From contig CAMUZJ010000005.1 of the NCBI GenBank assembly GCA_947165195.1, forward strand, positions 1 to 29,123: a DNA stretch of 29,123 nucleotides, read 5' to 3'. The position numbers and the translations under genes were made by a program. The DNA is from an uncultured Bacillota bacterium (GTDB lineage Bacteria > Bacillota_I > Bacilli_A > RF39 > UBA660). The notes under the pieces are model-generated. The model worked only from the letters and a program-made list of their open reading frames with translations, did no database searches and was not told where the DNA came from. This document shows positions 16,115 to 24,035 of this stretch, piece by piece (position 1 is the stretch's first letter; each line of letters begins with the position of its first letter).

Positions 16115-18271
16115 TTATTCGACATTAAATTTTGGACTTAGATTCAGTGTTATTTCTAAGTCATCTGTTATCTTTGTATCTTTTGGAATAGACTGACTCT
16201 CTACATAACCAACGCCATTTAATATAACTTTTATTCCTAATTTTTCCAAAAGAGATTTGGCAACTTTAGAAGACATATTGGTTACATCTGGTACGTTTAT
16301 TTCCGAATCATTTGTTATTAAGTAAATTGTATCTTTATTGGTAATTGTATCTTTTTTTTCTGGAGTTTGTTTTACTACCTTTTCTCCATTTCCTAAAATA
16401 ACATATGGAATACCATTAGTATCTAGCGTAGTTTTAACAGAATCTACTTTTTGATTGATATAGTTTTCAACTTGATATTTTTCTACATTAATTTTAGTAG
16501 TAGAGGAATCATCATTTCCATAGTATTTAGAAACATTTCCTACTACTTCTTTTACAGCACTTGCTATAGGCTTTTGTTGCCCATTAGTTGGTCTTTTTAC
16601 TGCTGCATAAATAATTATTTGTGGATTTTCTTTTGGATAAACACCTGCAAAAGAAGAAATAATATCCTCTGTTCCCGTTAAGTATCCTTTGGAATTTTCA
16701 TCAGCAATTTGACTTGTTCCTGTTTTTCCAATTAATTTTCCACTCTCTAATCGATATCCACTACCAGTATTAAAAGAACCGTTGACACAATCATCCATTA
16801 AAGAAAGCATTTTCGAAACAGTCGTAGAAGAAGCAACTTTCTCTATCTCCTCTTTTTGATTCTCTATAATGATTTCTCCTGTATCAGAATCTACTACTTT
16901 TTTAACAATATAAGGTCTTAGTAACACTCCATCATTTGTCAAAGAAGTCATTGCTTGAATCATTTGAATAGGAGTAATAGTAATTCCTTGTCCAAATCCT
17001 GCATTATAAATTTCTGTTTCATATTTAAATTCTAAATTTCCTTTACTTTCATTTGGTAAGGAGATTCTTGTTTTTTTACCAAATCCTAATGACTTATAAT
17101 ATTGTCTTAACATAAGACTATTCATATGTCTATTGATAATATTAATAACTCCTACATTACTACTTAAAGCGTATCCTTTATCGAAAGTAATTTTTCCCCA
17201 ACCATTTCGGTTCCAGTCACCGATTACTGTTCCATCTGTTGTAGTAAATGTTCCTGATTCATAAGTTTCATTTCCATCATAAACGCCATTTTCCATTGCT
17301 GCCATATAAGTAAATGTCTTCATTGTACTTCCAGGTTCATAAGGGGACGCTACTAATAAATCTAGGTAGTTAGAAATATTGCGAATATTTGGATCAAACG
17401 ATGGAGAGGTAGCCGTTCCTAAAATGGCTCCTGTTTTCGCATCGGCTACTGTTAAAGTAAACCATTCCCAATCAAAGTCTACATCTGCATTTTTTATTGC
17501 TTGTTCTATAAAAAATTGAACGTTACTATCTAATGTTAGATAAATGTCTTTTCCTTGAATAGCATCTTGCTTATAGACATTGGTACCAGATATTTGATAT
17601 CCATTTAAATCTTTTTGATAAGTAATAAATCCATCTTCTCCTGATAACAACTCATCGTAGTACTTCTCTACTCCCATTTCTCCTTTTATTTTACTACTTC
17701 CATCAGACTCATTCTTGGCATATCCTACTGTGTAGGAAGCAAAATCCCCTTTTGGATAATATCTTTTATAATTCTCAATAAAGGAAATTCCTGGAAGATT
17801 TAATTCTTCTATTTTTTTCTTTGTTATCTCACTTAATCCTTTTCCAGCTATTCCAAATTCTGTTTGATATACATTTTCTTTTTGAAGATATCTTAATATT
17901 TCTTCTTCACTTAAATCAAGAACTGTTGCTAGCTGTTTTGCTGTATTTTCTTTATCAACTACATGTTGTGGATCTGATTCTTTTACAGTTCTAGAAGAAT
18001 CTAGATAGGCTATTAATGTATATGCAGAAACAGTTTGTACTAAAAGCTCATTATCAGATGAATAAATACTTCCTCTTTTTGCTGGCAATGTATATGTTCT
18101 TGTTGTTCTTTTACTGGCTAGTTCTTTTAAATTATTTCCATCAATGGTTTCTGATAGTGCAAGTTGACTAACCCTTAAAATCATCACACCAAATAAAAAA
18201 AGAGCAAAAAGAATCATAAAAGCACTATACTTGATATTGTTTCTTTTTTGCTTTTTTTTCAATTTAATCAC
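16115..18271 (-). CDS. Division-specific class B penicillin-binding protein with two PASTA domains
   Basis: This is the septal peptidoglycan transpeptidase, equivalent to B. subtilis PbpB or FtsI. At 718 residues it has nearly the same length as PbpB (716). Residues 14-38 are the membrane anchor. PAKRGSIYSSDNELL (63-77) opens the dimerisation/pedestal domain. The transpeptidase domain (about 240-580) has the catalytic S315 in EPGSTMKTF, SSN at 370-372 and KTGTSQ at 516-521. Two PASTA domains follow, at about 598-656 and 657-714. The start is uncertain: GTG at 18271 has an AGGA only 1 bp away, while an in-frame TTG at 18262 has it 10 bp away. It is 16 bp after ftsL, in the order rsmH-ftsL-pbp2B. 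Confidence 0.94.
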   Translation of the reverse strand: MIKLKKKQKRNNIKYSAFMILFALFLFGVMILRVSQLALSETIDGNNLKELASKRTTRTYTLPAKRGSIYSSDNELLVQTVSAYTLIAYLDSSRTVKESDPQHVVDKENTAKQLATVLDLSEEEILRYLQKENVYQTEFGIAGKGLSEITKKKIEELNLPGISFIENYKRYYPKGDFASYTVGYAKNESDGSSKIKGEMGVEKYYDELLSGEDGFITYQKDLNGYQISGTNVYKQDAIQGKDIYLTLDSNVQFFIEQAIKNADVDFDWEWFTLTVADAKTGAILGTATSPSFDPNIRNISNYLDLLVASPYEPGSTMKTFTYMAAMENGVYDGNETYESGTFTTTDGTVIGDWNRNGWGKITFDKGYALSSNVGVINIINRHMNSLMLRQYYKSLGFGKKTRISLPNESKGNLEFKYETEIYNAGFGQGITITPIQMIQAMTSLTNDGVLLRPYIVKKVVDSDTGEIIIENQKEEIEKVASSTTVSKMLSLMDDCVNGSFNTGSGYRLESGKLIGKTGTSQIADENSKGYLTGTEDIISSFAGVYPKENPQIIIYAAVKRPTNGQQKPIASAVKEVVGNVSKYYGNDDSSTTKINVEKYQVENYINQKVDSVKTTLDTNGIPYVILGNGEKVVKQTPEKKDTITNKDTIYLITNDSEINVPDVTNMSSKVAKSLLEKLGIKVILNGVGYVESQSIPKDTKITDDLEITLNLSPKFNVE

Positions 18272-18287
18272 ATCCTATTAAATTTTT

Positions 18288-18620
18288 CTACTCTTCATTA
18301 TGCTTTTCTTTTTCTTCTTTTCCATCTATTGTCTTTATATTACTATTATTATAACTCAAACCTTCTTGTTGTGCAACCTCTTGTATTTTTGATAAAGCTG
18401 CTAATTCATTAATAGTCATTGTTAAACTTTCATTGGTCTTTTTTTGTTTTTCTATTAATTTCTTTTGCTTTTCCACTTCAAAATTTATTTTTGATAAAGT
18501 AGCCTTTGAAAAAACAATGGATATTGGAGATAGTACTAGCATGACAATAGCACAAAAATAAAGTATTTTCTCTGGAAGTGACATTTTTATTTTCTTCTTT
18601 ATTGTTTTTCTTTTTTTCAT
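18288..18620 (-). CDS. ftsL: Cell division protein FtsL
   Basis: FtsL is a small bitopic protein that works with DivIC/FtsB and the septal PBP in the divisome. The 110 residues contain a very basic cytoplasmic start (1-15), one transmembrane helix (about 18-39) and an outer coiled coil (about 43-75; FEVEKQKKLIEKQKKTNESL), then a short polar tail. FtsL is poorly conserved in sequence, so the call rests on size, topology and its position exactly between rsmH and the division PBP, the standard gene order. The gap to rsmH is 13 bp, with AAGGG 8 bp before the ATG. Confidence 0.82.
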   Translation of the reverse strand: MKKRKTIKKKIKMSLPEKILYFCAIVMLVLSPISIVFSKATLSKINFEVEKQKKLIEKQKKTNESLTMTINELAALSKIQEVAQQEGLSYNNSNIKTIDGKEEKEKHNEE

Positions 18621-18633
18621 AATATTATCCCTT

Positions 18634-19563
18634 CTATTTTATTCTTTCAATTACTCGAAGTTTGGCGCTTCTTGCTCTAGGATTTTTTTCAAGTTCTTCC
18701 TCTTTCGGCTCTATTGCTTTATTGACTACTAGTTTAAAGTCTGGTAAGTAACTTTCTGGTATATTAGGTAATCCTTTTATCTTATCATCTATTTTGGTTG
18801 CTTCTTTAAAGTAATTTTTTACGATTCTATCTTCTAGAGAATGAAAGGTAATAACTGCTACTCTACCCCCTACTTCTAGCATTTCTAAAGCTTGTTTTAA
18901 TGCAGGTTCAATCACATCTAATTCTTTATTGACTTCTATTCTAATCGCTTGAAAAATCTGACGAGCCGGATGACGTGTTTTTCTAAATTTCATTGGAACT
19001 GCACTTTTAATAATTTCTACTAGTTCCAAGGTTGTTTCTATTGGTCTCTCAGCTCGATATTCCACTATTTTTTTAGCTATGTTATTAGAAAACATATCTT
19101 CTCCATATTGATAAAATATTCTCGCTAGCTCCTCTTTTGAATAGTTATTTACTACTTCATAGGCTGATAGTTTATTGTCTTTATCCATTCTCATATCAAG
19201 TCTTGCTTCTTCATGAAAGGAAAATCCTCTTTCTTTTTCATCTAGTTGTGGAGAAGAAACACCTAAATCAAATAAAACACCATTTACTTTCAAAACTCCT
19301 ATCTGATGTAATTTTTCTTGTAAATGTACAAAGTTACTTTTGATAATGGTAAAATTCGTACCAATTTTTTCTAGACGCTTTTTACTATATTCGATTGCTT
19401 CTATATCTTGATCAAATGCATATAAGTGTCCTTTTTTTATTTTTTCTAATATATGGCTACTATGTCCACCATATCCTAATGTACAATCAACAATTGTACT
19501 ATTTTCTTTTAGTTGTAAGGAGGAAATTGCCTCTTCTAGTAATACACTTATATGTTTTTCCAT
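18634..19563 (-). CDS. rsmH: 16S rRNA (cytosine-1402 N4)-methyltransferase
   Basis: RsmH (MraW) uses S-adenosylmethionine to methylate C1402 in the ribosomal P site. The 309 residues match the usual length. The SAM-binding loop is VDCTLGYGGHS (25-35), then YAFDQDIEAI (48-57), FDLGVSSPQLD (98-108) and RGFSFHEEARLDMRMD (112-127). RHPARQIFQAIRIEVN and ITFHSLEDRIVK are typical C-terminal motifs, and the protein ends with the usual NPRARSAKLRVIERI. The site before the ATG is weak (AAGCG). It is the first gene of the operon; mraZ, normally just upstream, is missing, and a TPR gene with its own terminator precedes it. Confidence 0.95.
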   Translation of the reverse strand: MEKHISVLLEEAISSLQLKENSTIVDCTLGYGGHSSHILEKIKKGHLYAFDQDIEAIEYSKKRLEKIGTNFTIIKSNFVHLQEKLHQIGVLKVNGVLFDLGVSSPQLDEKERGFSFHEEARLDMRMDKDNKLSAYEVVNNYSKEELARIFYQYGEDMFSNNIAKKIVEYRAERPIETTLELVEIIKSAVPMKFRKTRHPARQIFQAIRIEVNKELDVIEPALKQALEMLEVGGRVAVITFHSLEDRIVKNYFKEATKIDDKIKGLPNIPESYLPDFKLVVNKAIEPKEEELEKNPRARSAKLRVIERIK

Positions 19564-19613
19564 TTTTTTCGCTTCTTTCTATTACATTTTTATTGATTCT
19601 ACTTCTTAAGTAT

Positions 19614-19642
19614 AATATACCTATCCTAATCTGTTTTGTAAA
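19614..19642 (-). promoter_or_regulatory. Candidate sigma-A promoter of the rsmH operon
   Basis: TTTACA (19637-19642) and TATATT (19614-19619) are separated by 17 bp. The leader would be about 45 nt. No MraZ-type direct repeats were seen near it. Confidence 0.52.
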
Positions 19643-19683
19643 TCTCTGTATCTAATTTTTTTCTTTATTTTACAAGCTTTTTA

Positions 19684-19713
19684 CAAAAAAAGAAATAGCA
19701 TATCGCTATTTCT
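19684..19713 (-). terminator. Terminator of the TPR operon
   Basis: AGAAATAGC (19691-19699) pairs with GCTATTTCT (19705-19713) around a 5-nt loop, followed by seven Ts on the minus strand. It overlaps the stop codon of the 506-aa gene. Confidence 0.88.
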
Positions 19714-21233
19714 TAATAAAATTTTGCATATTTTTTAGCTTTTATCTTTTCTTTTTCCTCATTTTTCTTTGCAATAACTATTTCGTAATCTTTTACTCTA
19801 TTGCGATATCCTCTAGTATTATTCTCTGGATACATCGTAATAATATCTTTGGTGTTTGGAACCGTTACTACACAACATTTATGAATATTTTCTCCAATAT
19901 TTGGGTAATCTATTTCATAAATGTCAAATATATCTCCGAAACATAAGTTATCTTCTGTCAAATATGTTTTTATATCTTCAAATAACTCTTCTATATTAAT
20001 ATTTTTATGGAAGTTTGTTTTATTTTGATTTGGGTTATTAACATGTTCCTTTTGAATATGCTCTATTGCTCTTTTTTTGGAGTAATTAATGATTTGTAAT
20101 TCTCTATAGGTATAATCCCTATCAACTGAAATATTTCGATTCCAATGTTTATCAATCATTAATTGAAGAACTTCTATTTCATTTTTATCTGCTTCTTTGA
20201 TTTTTTTTAAATCTTCTAAGTATTTTTCTGCTTCTTGATAATTATTTTCTTTGATTGCTATTTGGATTAATCTAACAAATTTTGCCGGTTCTTTTAATTC
20301 TTTACTTAATAAATATTTTTTTGCTTCATCAAAGTGATGCATAGTCTGCTCTAAGCATCCTAATCTATATATACCTTCTAAATAGTCTGTTTCCATATCT
20401 GAGTTTAAAGCTTCTTCAAAATATTCTTTTGCTGCAAAGTAATCTCCTTTGTTTTGATATGCTCTAGCAAGAGAGATTAAATAGAATTTAGATATATTTT
20501 TTACGCCACTATTTATAATTTTTTGTGAAAGATTAATTACAGAATCATTATCTCTTAATAAATGATAAATATGTATTTCTTCTGATAAGATTTTATAATA
20601 CGTTTGACTTTTATCGGTTACCATTCCTTTAATCTTTTCAGTTAAAAGAAGTGCTTCTTCATAATTTTCAGTTTGTTTTTTGATTAAGAATAAATCAAAT
20701 AGTAAGTCCGCCGTTAACTCTTCTTCCTTTATTTTTTCTAAGCTTTTCTCTAGATTTAGCTTATCTTTTTTTGCAGCATATATGCGAGCTAATCTTATAT
20801 ATTTTTTATTATCTTCTCCTTCTATGCCATTAATTAGTTGAATAGCTTCATCTAAGTATCCTTGCTCAAATTTTATATTAGCATAAAAATATTGTGCTCT
20901 TTCTTCATTATATACACTATCTTTTATTATTTCTTGTAATAGATTCTCTGCTTTTGTATTGTCACCTCTACGGTAGTGAATTCTTGCCAATTGTAATTTA
21001 GCACTAAACCTATTATTGCTCATACTAGTTGCTAAAAATTCATATATTCTTTCGGCTTTATTTACATAACCTGCATCTTCTAAAATTCTAGCATGCAAGA
21101 ATTTCCCAAAATCATCATCTGGATAAATTTCTAAATATTCTTCAATTTCTGTTAAAGCGATTGAATATTTATTTTCTTGAACTAACTTCTTAATACTATT
21201 AAACCAATTCATTTTTTTATCATAGATATGCAT
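19713..21233 (-). CDS. TPR-repeat protein with unassigned C-terminal domain
   Basis: The 506-residue protein begins with helical pairs typical of tetratricopeptide repeats over about residues 10-350. Examples are KAERIYEFLATS, AKLQLARIHYRRGDNTKAENLL and YLISLARAYQNKGDYFAAKEYFEEAL. After a helical linker (about 365-410) comes a compact C-terminal domain (about 412-495) with predicted beta strands: FGDIFDIYEIDYP, HKCCVVTVPNTKDIITMYP and NRVKDYEIVIAKK. I do not recognise this domain. The tail is Lys-rich. There is no signal peptide or membrane helix, so it is probably a cytoplasmic adaptor. AGGAGG lies 7 bp before the ATG. It follows, by 44 bp, a short gene related to its own N-terminus. Confidence 0.8.
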   Translation of the reverse strand: MHIYDKKMNWFNSIKKLVQENKYSIALTEIEEYLEIYPDDDFGKFLHARILEDAGYVNKAERIYEFLATSMSNNRFSAKLQLARIHYRRGDNTKAENLLQEIIKDSVYNEERAQYFYANIKFEQGYLDEAIQLINGIEGEDNKKYIRLARIYAAKKDKLNLEKSLEKIKEEELTADLLFDLFLIKKQTENYEEALLLTEKIKGMVTDKSQTYYKILSEEIHIYHLLRDNDSVINLSQKIINSGVKNISKFYLISLARAYQNKGDYFAAKEYFEEALNSDMETDYLEGIYRLGCLEQTMHHFDEAKKYLLSKELKEPAKFVRLIQIAIKENNYQEAEKYLEDLKKIKEADKNEIEVLQLMIDKHWNRNISVDRDYTYRELQIINYSKKRAIEHIQKEHVNNPNQNKTNFHKNINIEELFEDIKTYLTEDNLCFGDIFDIYEIDYPNIGENIHKCCVVTVPNTKDIITMYPENNTRGYRNRVKDYEIVIAKKNEEKEKIKAKKYAKFY

Positions 21234-21277
21234 ATTTATTCCTCCTTTCCCTGATATTTACAATTTTTTTATTTATA

Positions 21278-21535
21278 TTACTTACGAGTAGTAGAATTTA
21301 TTTGTTTTAGAATTTTCTTTGCAGAATAAATAGTATTACCAATTGGTTCTAATATTTCTTTTGCTTTTTCTTGTTGATTACTTTTATATAAAAATTGTCC
21401 AAAAACACTTGTTATATATTGATCTTTTGGATATTTTTCTATATATTCTTTCATTTTTTTAACTACTAATTCACTTTTTCCTTCTAGTAATTGTTGTTTC
21501 ATTTCTTTTAACCAATTTAAATTATATTTTTCCAT
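21278..21535 (-). CDS. Short TPR-like protein, partial paralogue of the downstream gene
   Basis: The 85-residue protein is helical and resembles the first 65-70 residues of the next gene: NWLKEMKQQLLEGKSEL versus NWFNSIKKLVQENKYSI, then EYIEKYPKDQ versus EYLEIYPDDD, then EKAKEIL versus NKAERIY. It therefore covers about one and a half TPR units. It has its own good ribosome site (GGGGAG, 8 bp from the ATG), a strong promoter and a clean stop, so it is probably expressed. It may be a truncated duplicate of the large gene, or a small partner that stacks on it. The exact role is unknown. Confidence 0.72.
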   Translation of the reverse strand: MEKYNLNWLKEMKQQLLEGKSELVVKKMKEYIEKYPKDQYITSVFGQFLYKSNQQEKAKEILEPIGNTIYSAKKILKQINSTTRK

Positions 21536-21568
21536 CTTAATTTCTCCCCTTTTAACAAAAACATGCCT

Positions 21569-21597
21569 ATTATATCATAAAAATTGTATTATGTCTA
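21569..21597 (-). promoter_or_regulatory. Sigma-A promoter of the TPR operon
   Basis: TAGACA (21592-21597) and a perfect TATAAT (21569-21574) are 17 bp apart, with TGA just before the -10 box (extended -10). Confidence 0.63.
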
Positions 21598-21613
21598 CAA
21601 TAACCTCACAAAG

Positions 21614-21642
21614 TAAAAAGAAGCCCTATTATGAACTTCTTT
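21614..21642 (-). terminator. Terminator of the 83-aa gene
   Basis: AAAGAAG (21617-21623) pairs with CTTCTTT (21636-21642) around a 12-nt loop, followed by a short T-run on the minus strand. Confidence 0.6.
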
Positions 21643-21652
21643 GTCTATTATT

Positions 21653-21904
21653 TTATTTTAATTTAGTACTTGTTATTTCATTTGATTCTTGCACAGTGCT
21701 TATATCTATGGTATCTGTTTCTAATAACATTTTTTCTAATTCCAAATTACTTGTTGTTCCGTTATTATGAATGCGCGACTGTATATATATTTTTTGTAAG
21801 TTATTAGCACCTTTTAAAGCTACCTTTCTTTTTTCAAAATCTGGCTCCATATTAGCTAAATTCATTAATCGTTCAAATTCTTCGATATATTTTTTATCAT
21901 CCAT
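21653..21904 (-). CDS. Small acidic/helical protein (unknown)
   Basis: This 83-residue protein has a charged helical N-terminus (YIEEFERLMNLANMEPDFEKRKVALKG is split here only by turns) and a Thr/Ser/Glu-rich, probably disordered C-terminus ending in KLK. It has no cysteine, membrane segment or signal peptide. GGAGG lies 6 bp before the ATG, so translation is plausible. The gene stands alone between its own terminator and a leader of about 130 nt containing two inverted repeats. The family is not recognised. Confidence 0.62.
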   Translation of the reverse strand: MDDKKYIEEFERLMNLANMEPDFEKRKVALKGANNLQKIYIQSRIHNNGTTSNLELEKMLLETDTIDISTVQESNEITSTKLK

Positions 21905-21919
21905 AGTTATCCTCCACTA

Positions 21920-21943
21920 TTGAAAAATATTCCATTTTTTCAA
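21920..21943 (-). promoter_or_regulatory. Leader hairpin just before the 83-aa gene
   Basis: TTGAAAAA (21920-21927) pairs with TTTTTCAA (21936-21943) around an 8-nt loop, immediately upstream of the GGAGG site. A second inverted repeat, GTAAC-ATTA-GTTAC, is at 21964-21977. Either could influence expression; no known riboswitch was recognised. Confidence 0.3.
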
Positions 21944-22038
21944 AAGAACTTTTTAAGGACTAAGTAACATTAGTTACATATCATACAAAATGAATACATT
22001 TTCTTATCTGACTATTTTGTACGTTCCCATATGGTTTT

Positions 22039-22067
22039 AATATATCATTAAATATTTACTTTTGCAA
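22039..22067 (-). promoter_or_regulatory. Candidate promoter of the 83-aa gene
   Basis: TTGCAA (22062-22067) and TATATT (22039-22044) are 17 bp apart. No terminator is visible between the M23 gene and this point, so read-through is also possible. Confidence 0.38.
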
Positions 22068-22074
22068 ACTATTT

Positions 22075-22833
22075 TTATCTTGTTCCATTCCATGAATATG
22101 GTACATCTATCACTTCACTTAATCCACGGAATCCTTCACTAAAGCGAATCTTTCCATATTGAAAAAATCCATTTAAACTACTGCACATATCTGTGTCACC
22201 AAACATATTACAATCTAGTAAGGCAATGTGCAAGTGAACCCCGGTTGAAATACCTGTTGTTCCCATCCATCCAAGGGGGGTAAATGGTGTTACTTCTTCT
22301 CCTATATAAATATCCGCAAAATTAGATAAGTGAACGTACTGAGAAGAATAATAATGCCCATCTACATAATGTCTTACAGTAACTATCTTAGCTCCTGCAT
22401 TATCATAGTAAATATTGGAGATAACGCCGTTTGCAATTGGATAGATAATTTCATCACTTCCCCTAGGGCTTGTAATATCATAAGCCACATGATAATAATT
22501 CGGATAAGTAGTAATAATACCGTATTCTGTTGGCAAATACCATACTCTTTCTATTTTAGCAACATTTTGTACAACTGGAGTAGTTGAAGGTGCTTCTTCT
22601 TTTGTAGTATCATTTGTAATTTCAATTAATTTTTTAGTTTTTTCTAATGATCCTACTTTTTTAGTTATACTTGCTGATGCTATTTCTTTAATATCAAAGG
22701 TTGCTACATCCATTGTTTCATTAAATGATTCTGTAGTCTCTCCTACCATTAATCCAATCGAAAATAATAGCATAGCAACACAACTCCATAAAATACATTT
22801 TCCTTTAAATATATATGACTCGCTATTTTGCAT
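22075..22833 (-). CDS. M23-family (LytM-like) metallopeptidase domain protein, membrane-anchored
   Basis: M23 enzymes cut peptide cross-links of peptidoglycan. The 252-residue protein has an N-terminal membrane anchor (about residues 12-31), a spacer rich in Thr and Lys (32-95) and the LytM-type domain (about 100-230). The zinc ligands are visible: H115 and D119 in YYHVAYDIT, and H202 in GVHLHIAL, with H200 and H168 (YVHLS) as the usual additional histidines. All are intact, so it should be active rather than a degenerate LytM regulator. GAGGAG lies 10 bp before the ATG. It has its own perfect sigma-A promoter just after the dnaI terminator. Confidence 0.88.
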   Translation of the reverse strand: MQNSESYIFKGKCILWSCVAMLLFSIGLMVGETTESFNETMDVATFDIKEIASASITKKVGSLEKTKKLIEITNDTTKEEAPSTTPVVQNVAKIERVWYLPTEYGIITTYPNYYHVAYDITSPRGSDEIIYPIANGVISNIYYDNAGAKIVTVRHYVDGHYYSSQYVHLSNFADIYIGEEVTPFTPLGWMGTTGISTGVHLHIALLDCNMFGDTDMCSSLNGFFQYGKIRFSEGFRGLSEVIDVPYSWNGTR

Positions 22834-22864
22834 AAAAAAAACAACTCCTCAAAAACAGAATTTT

Positions 22865-22893
22865 ATTATAGTGAATTTGGTAAGAATTGTCAA
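22865..22893 (-). promoter_or_regulatory. Perfect consensus sigma-A promoter of the M23 gene
   Basis: TTGACA (22888-22893) and TATAAT (22865-22870) are separated by exactly 17 bp. This is the strongest promoter seen in the window. Confidence 0.88.
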
Positions 22894-22907
22894 ATTTTCC
22901 TCCTTAT

Positions 22908-22945
22908 ATAAAAAGAGATAACCTCCTACTTTCTACGGTTATCTC
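22908..22945 (-). terminator. Terminator of dnaI
   Basis: GAGATAACC (22915-22923) pairs with GGTTATCTC (22937-22945) around a 13-nt loop, followed by five Ts on the minus strand. One arm lies inside the last codons of dnaI. Confidence 0.88.
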
Positions 22946-23828
22946 CTACTAATTCAAATGTTTTTGTTAGTTGCTTAATACGTTCAATAATTCTTCTTGC
23001 TTTTACTTTATCGACTCCTGATGATGTCACGGATAAAGACTTTTCTAACTCCTCTAATGTTAAATTAGAAGTAAAGAAAGTTGGTAAATGATTATCCATT
23101 CGAAATTGTAAAATTGGTCCTAATACTTCATCTCTTGACCAATTGCTACAATTTTCTGCTCCAATATCATCTAGTAATAAAATAGGAACTTTTTTAATAT
23201 AATCTAGCTGTTCACCATAATTGGAATTAAAAGAAGACTTTAATCTACTTAAAAATTCCGGATAATAAATTAAAACACTTTTTACTCCTTTTTTTGCCAT
23301 ATCGTTAAATAAAGAAGCAATTAAATAGGTTTTTCCTGATCCAAATGATCCTGTTAAATAAACGCCTTTTGGTTTTATCTCATTATCATAATTATCAATA
23401 AACTCTTTAAAATGTTTAATAATTGGAATTCTTGCTTTATCATCTTTATGGATATTTTTAAAAGTGGCTTCTTTTAAATCTTTTGGCATATCAAATAAAT
23501 CTAAATTATCTTTATATGCATCTCTTTGTATTCTTTCTTTTTCATATTTACATACTACATAGGAAAAATCTATTATTTCTTTATTTTTGATAGGAGTTAG
23601 AGCATATCCTAATAAACTATTTTTACAAGTATCTAATCCCTTACAATTTTTACAATTTTTACATTCTAAAAAAGCATCTTCTAAACTAGAGGTATATTTC
23701 ATTAGTTCTTCTTCTTTTAAGCCTATTTTGAAAGCAAACTCTTTAAATTCTATATTGCTACAAGCATCATAAAAAGAATGGGCAAGCAAGTCAATATCTA
23801 CTTTTAATCCATCACTTAAATTATTCAT
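22926..23828 (-). CDS. dnaI: Primosomal protein DnaI (helicase loader)
   Basis: DnaI is the AAA+ ATPase that loads the replicative helicase onto DNA in Bacilli. The 300 residues match B. subtilis DnaI (311). The N-terminal domain (1-110) has a zinc-binding cluster CKNCKNCKGLDTC (C56, C59, C62, C68) plus C93. The ATPase domain (about 115-300) has Walker A GSFGSGKT (160-167), Walker B LLLDDIG (217-223), sensor TSN (253-255) and an Arg-rich ARRIIERI (277-284) for the Arg finger. dnaB, often the upstream partner, is not found before it; an accessory patch is there instead. GGCGGTGAG precedes the ATG. Confidence 0.93.
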   Translation of the reverse strand: MNNLSDGLKVDIDLLAHSFYDACSNIEFKEFAFKIGLKEEELMKYTSSLEDAFLECKNCKNCKGLDTCKNSLLGYALTPIKNKEIIDFSYVVCKYEKERIQRDAYKDNLDLFDMPKDLKEATFKNIHKDDKARIPIIKHFKEFIDNYDNEIKPKGVYLTGSFGSGKTYLIASLFNDMAKKGVKSVLIYYPEFLSRLKSSFNSNYGEQLDYIKKVPILLLDDIGAENCSNWSRDEVLGPILQFRMDNHLPTFFTSNLTLEELEKSLSVTSSGVDKVKARRIIERIKQLTKTFELVGDNRRK

Positions 23829-23849
23829 TACTTCTCACCGCCTAAAAAT

Positions 23850-23855
23850 ATTATA
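23850..23855 (-). promoter_or_regulatory. Possible -10 box of dnaI
   Basis: A perfect TATAAT lies about 21 bp before the dnaI start, but no good -35 box is found because that position falls in the upstream terminator stem (CTAGAC). The leader would be about 14 nt and carry the GGCGGTGAG site. Confidence 0.3.
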
Positions 23856-23865
23856 CAAATTTTGA

Positions 23866-23914
23866 TAAAAAAGTCTAGATGATTAAAAAATATATACTTA
23901 ATCAACTGTCTAGA
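23866..23914 (-). terminator. Terminator upstream of dnaI
   Basis: TCTAGATGATTAA (23874-23886) pairs with TTAATCA and TCTAGA (23898-23904 and 23909-23914), with a 4-nt bulge ACTG, and a T-run follows on the minus strand (23867-23872). It would end transcripts coming from the acetyltransferase or the 40-aa ORF and isolate dnaI. Confidence 0.75.
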
Positions 23915-24032
23915 TATGTAATTCTAACAAAACCATTTCCTTTTTTACATAAAAACTAGTAGGATAATTCGATACATTTTTGGTAGATATAGTCTTTTGG
24001 CTCTCTATTTCATTTGTTTGACTATCTGACAT
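23910..24032 (-). CDS. Possible 40-aa small ORF or gene fragment
   Basis: An ATG at 24030-24032 opens 40 codons ending in TAG at 23910-23912, right inside the outer arm of the terminator. The product has a Ser/Thr/Lys-rich start (MSDSQTNEIESQKTI) and a hydrophobic tail (FYVKKEMVLLELHI). There is no ribosome binding site. The frame is open four to five codons further upstream without another ATG, so this may be the remnant of a longer gene rather than a working small protein. The palindrome at 24036-24049 lies directly before it. No family is recognised. Confidence 0.33.
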   Translation of the reverse strand: MSDSQTNEIESQKTISTKNVSNYPTSFYVKKEMVLLELHI

Positions 24033-24035
24033 ACG

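Noticed and set aside
22028..22035. CCATATGG palindrome after the M23 gene
   Set aside because: Only 8 bp, with no supporting context; expected by chance in this composition.
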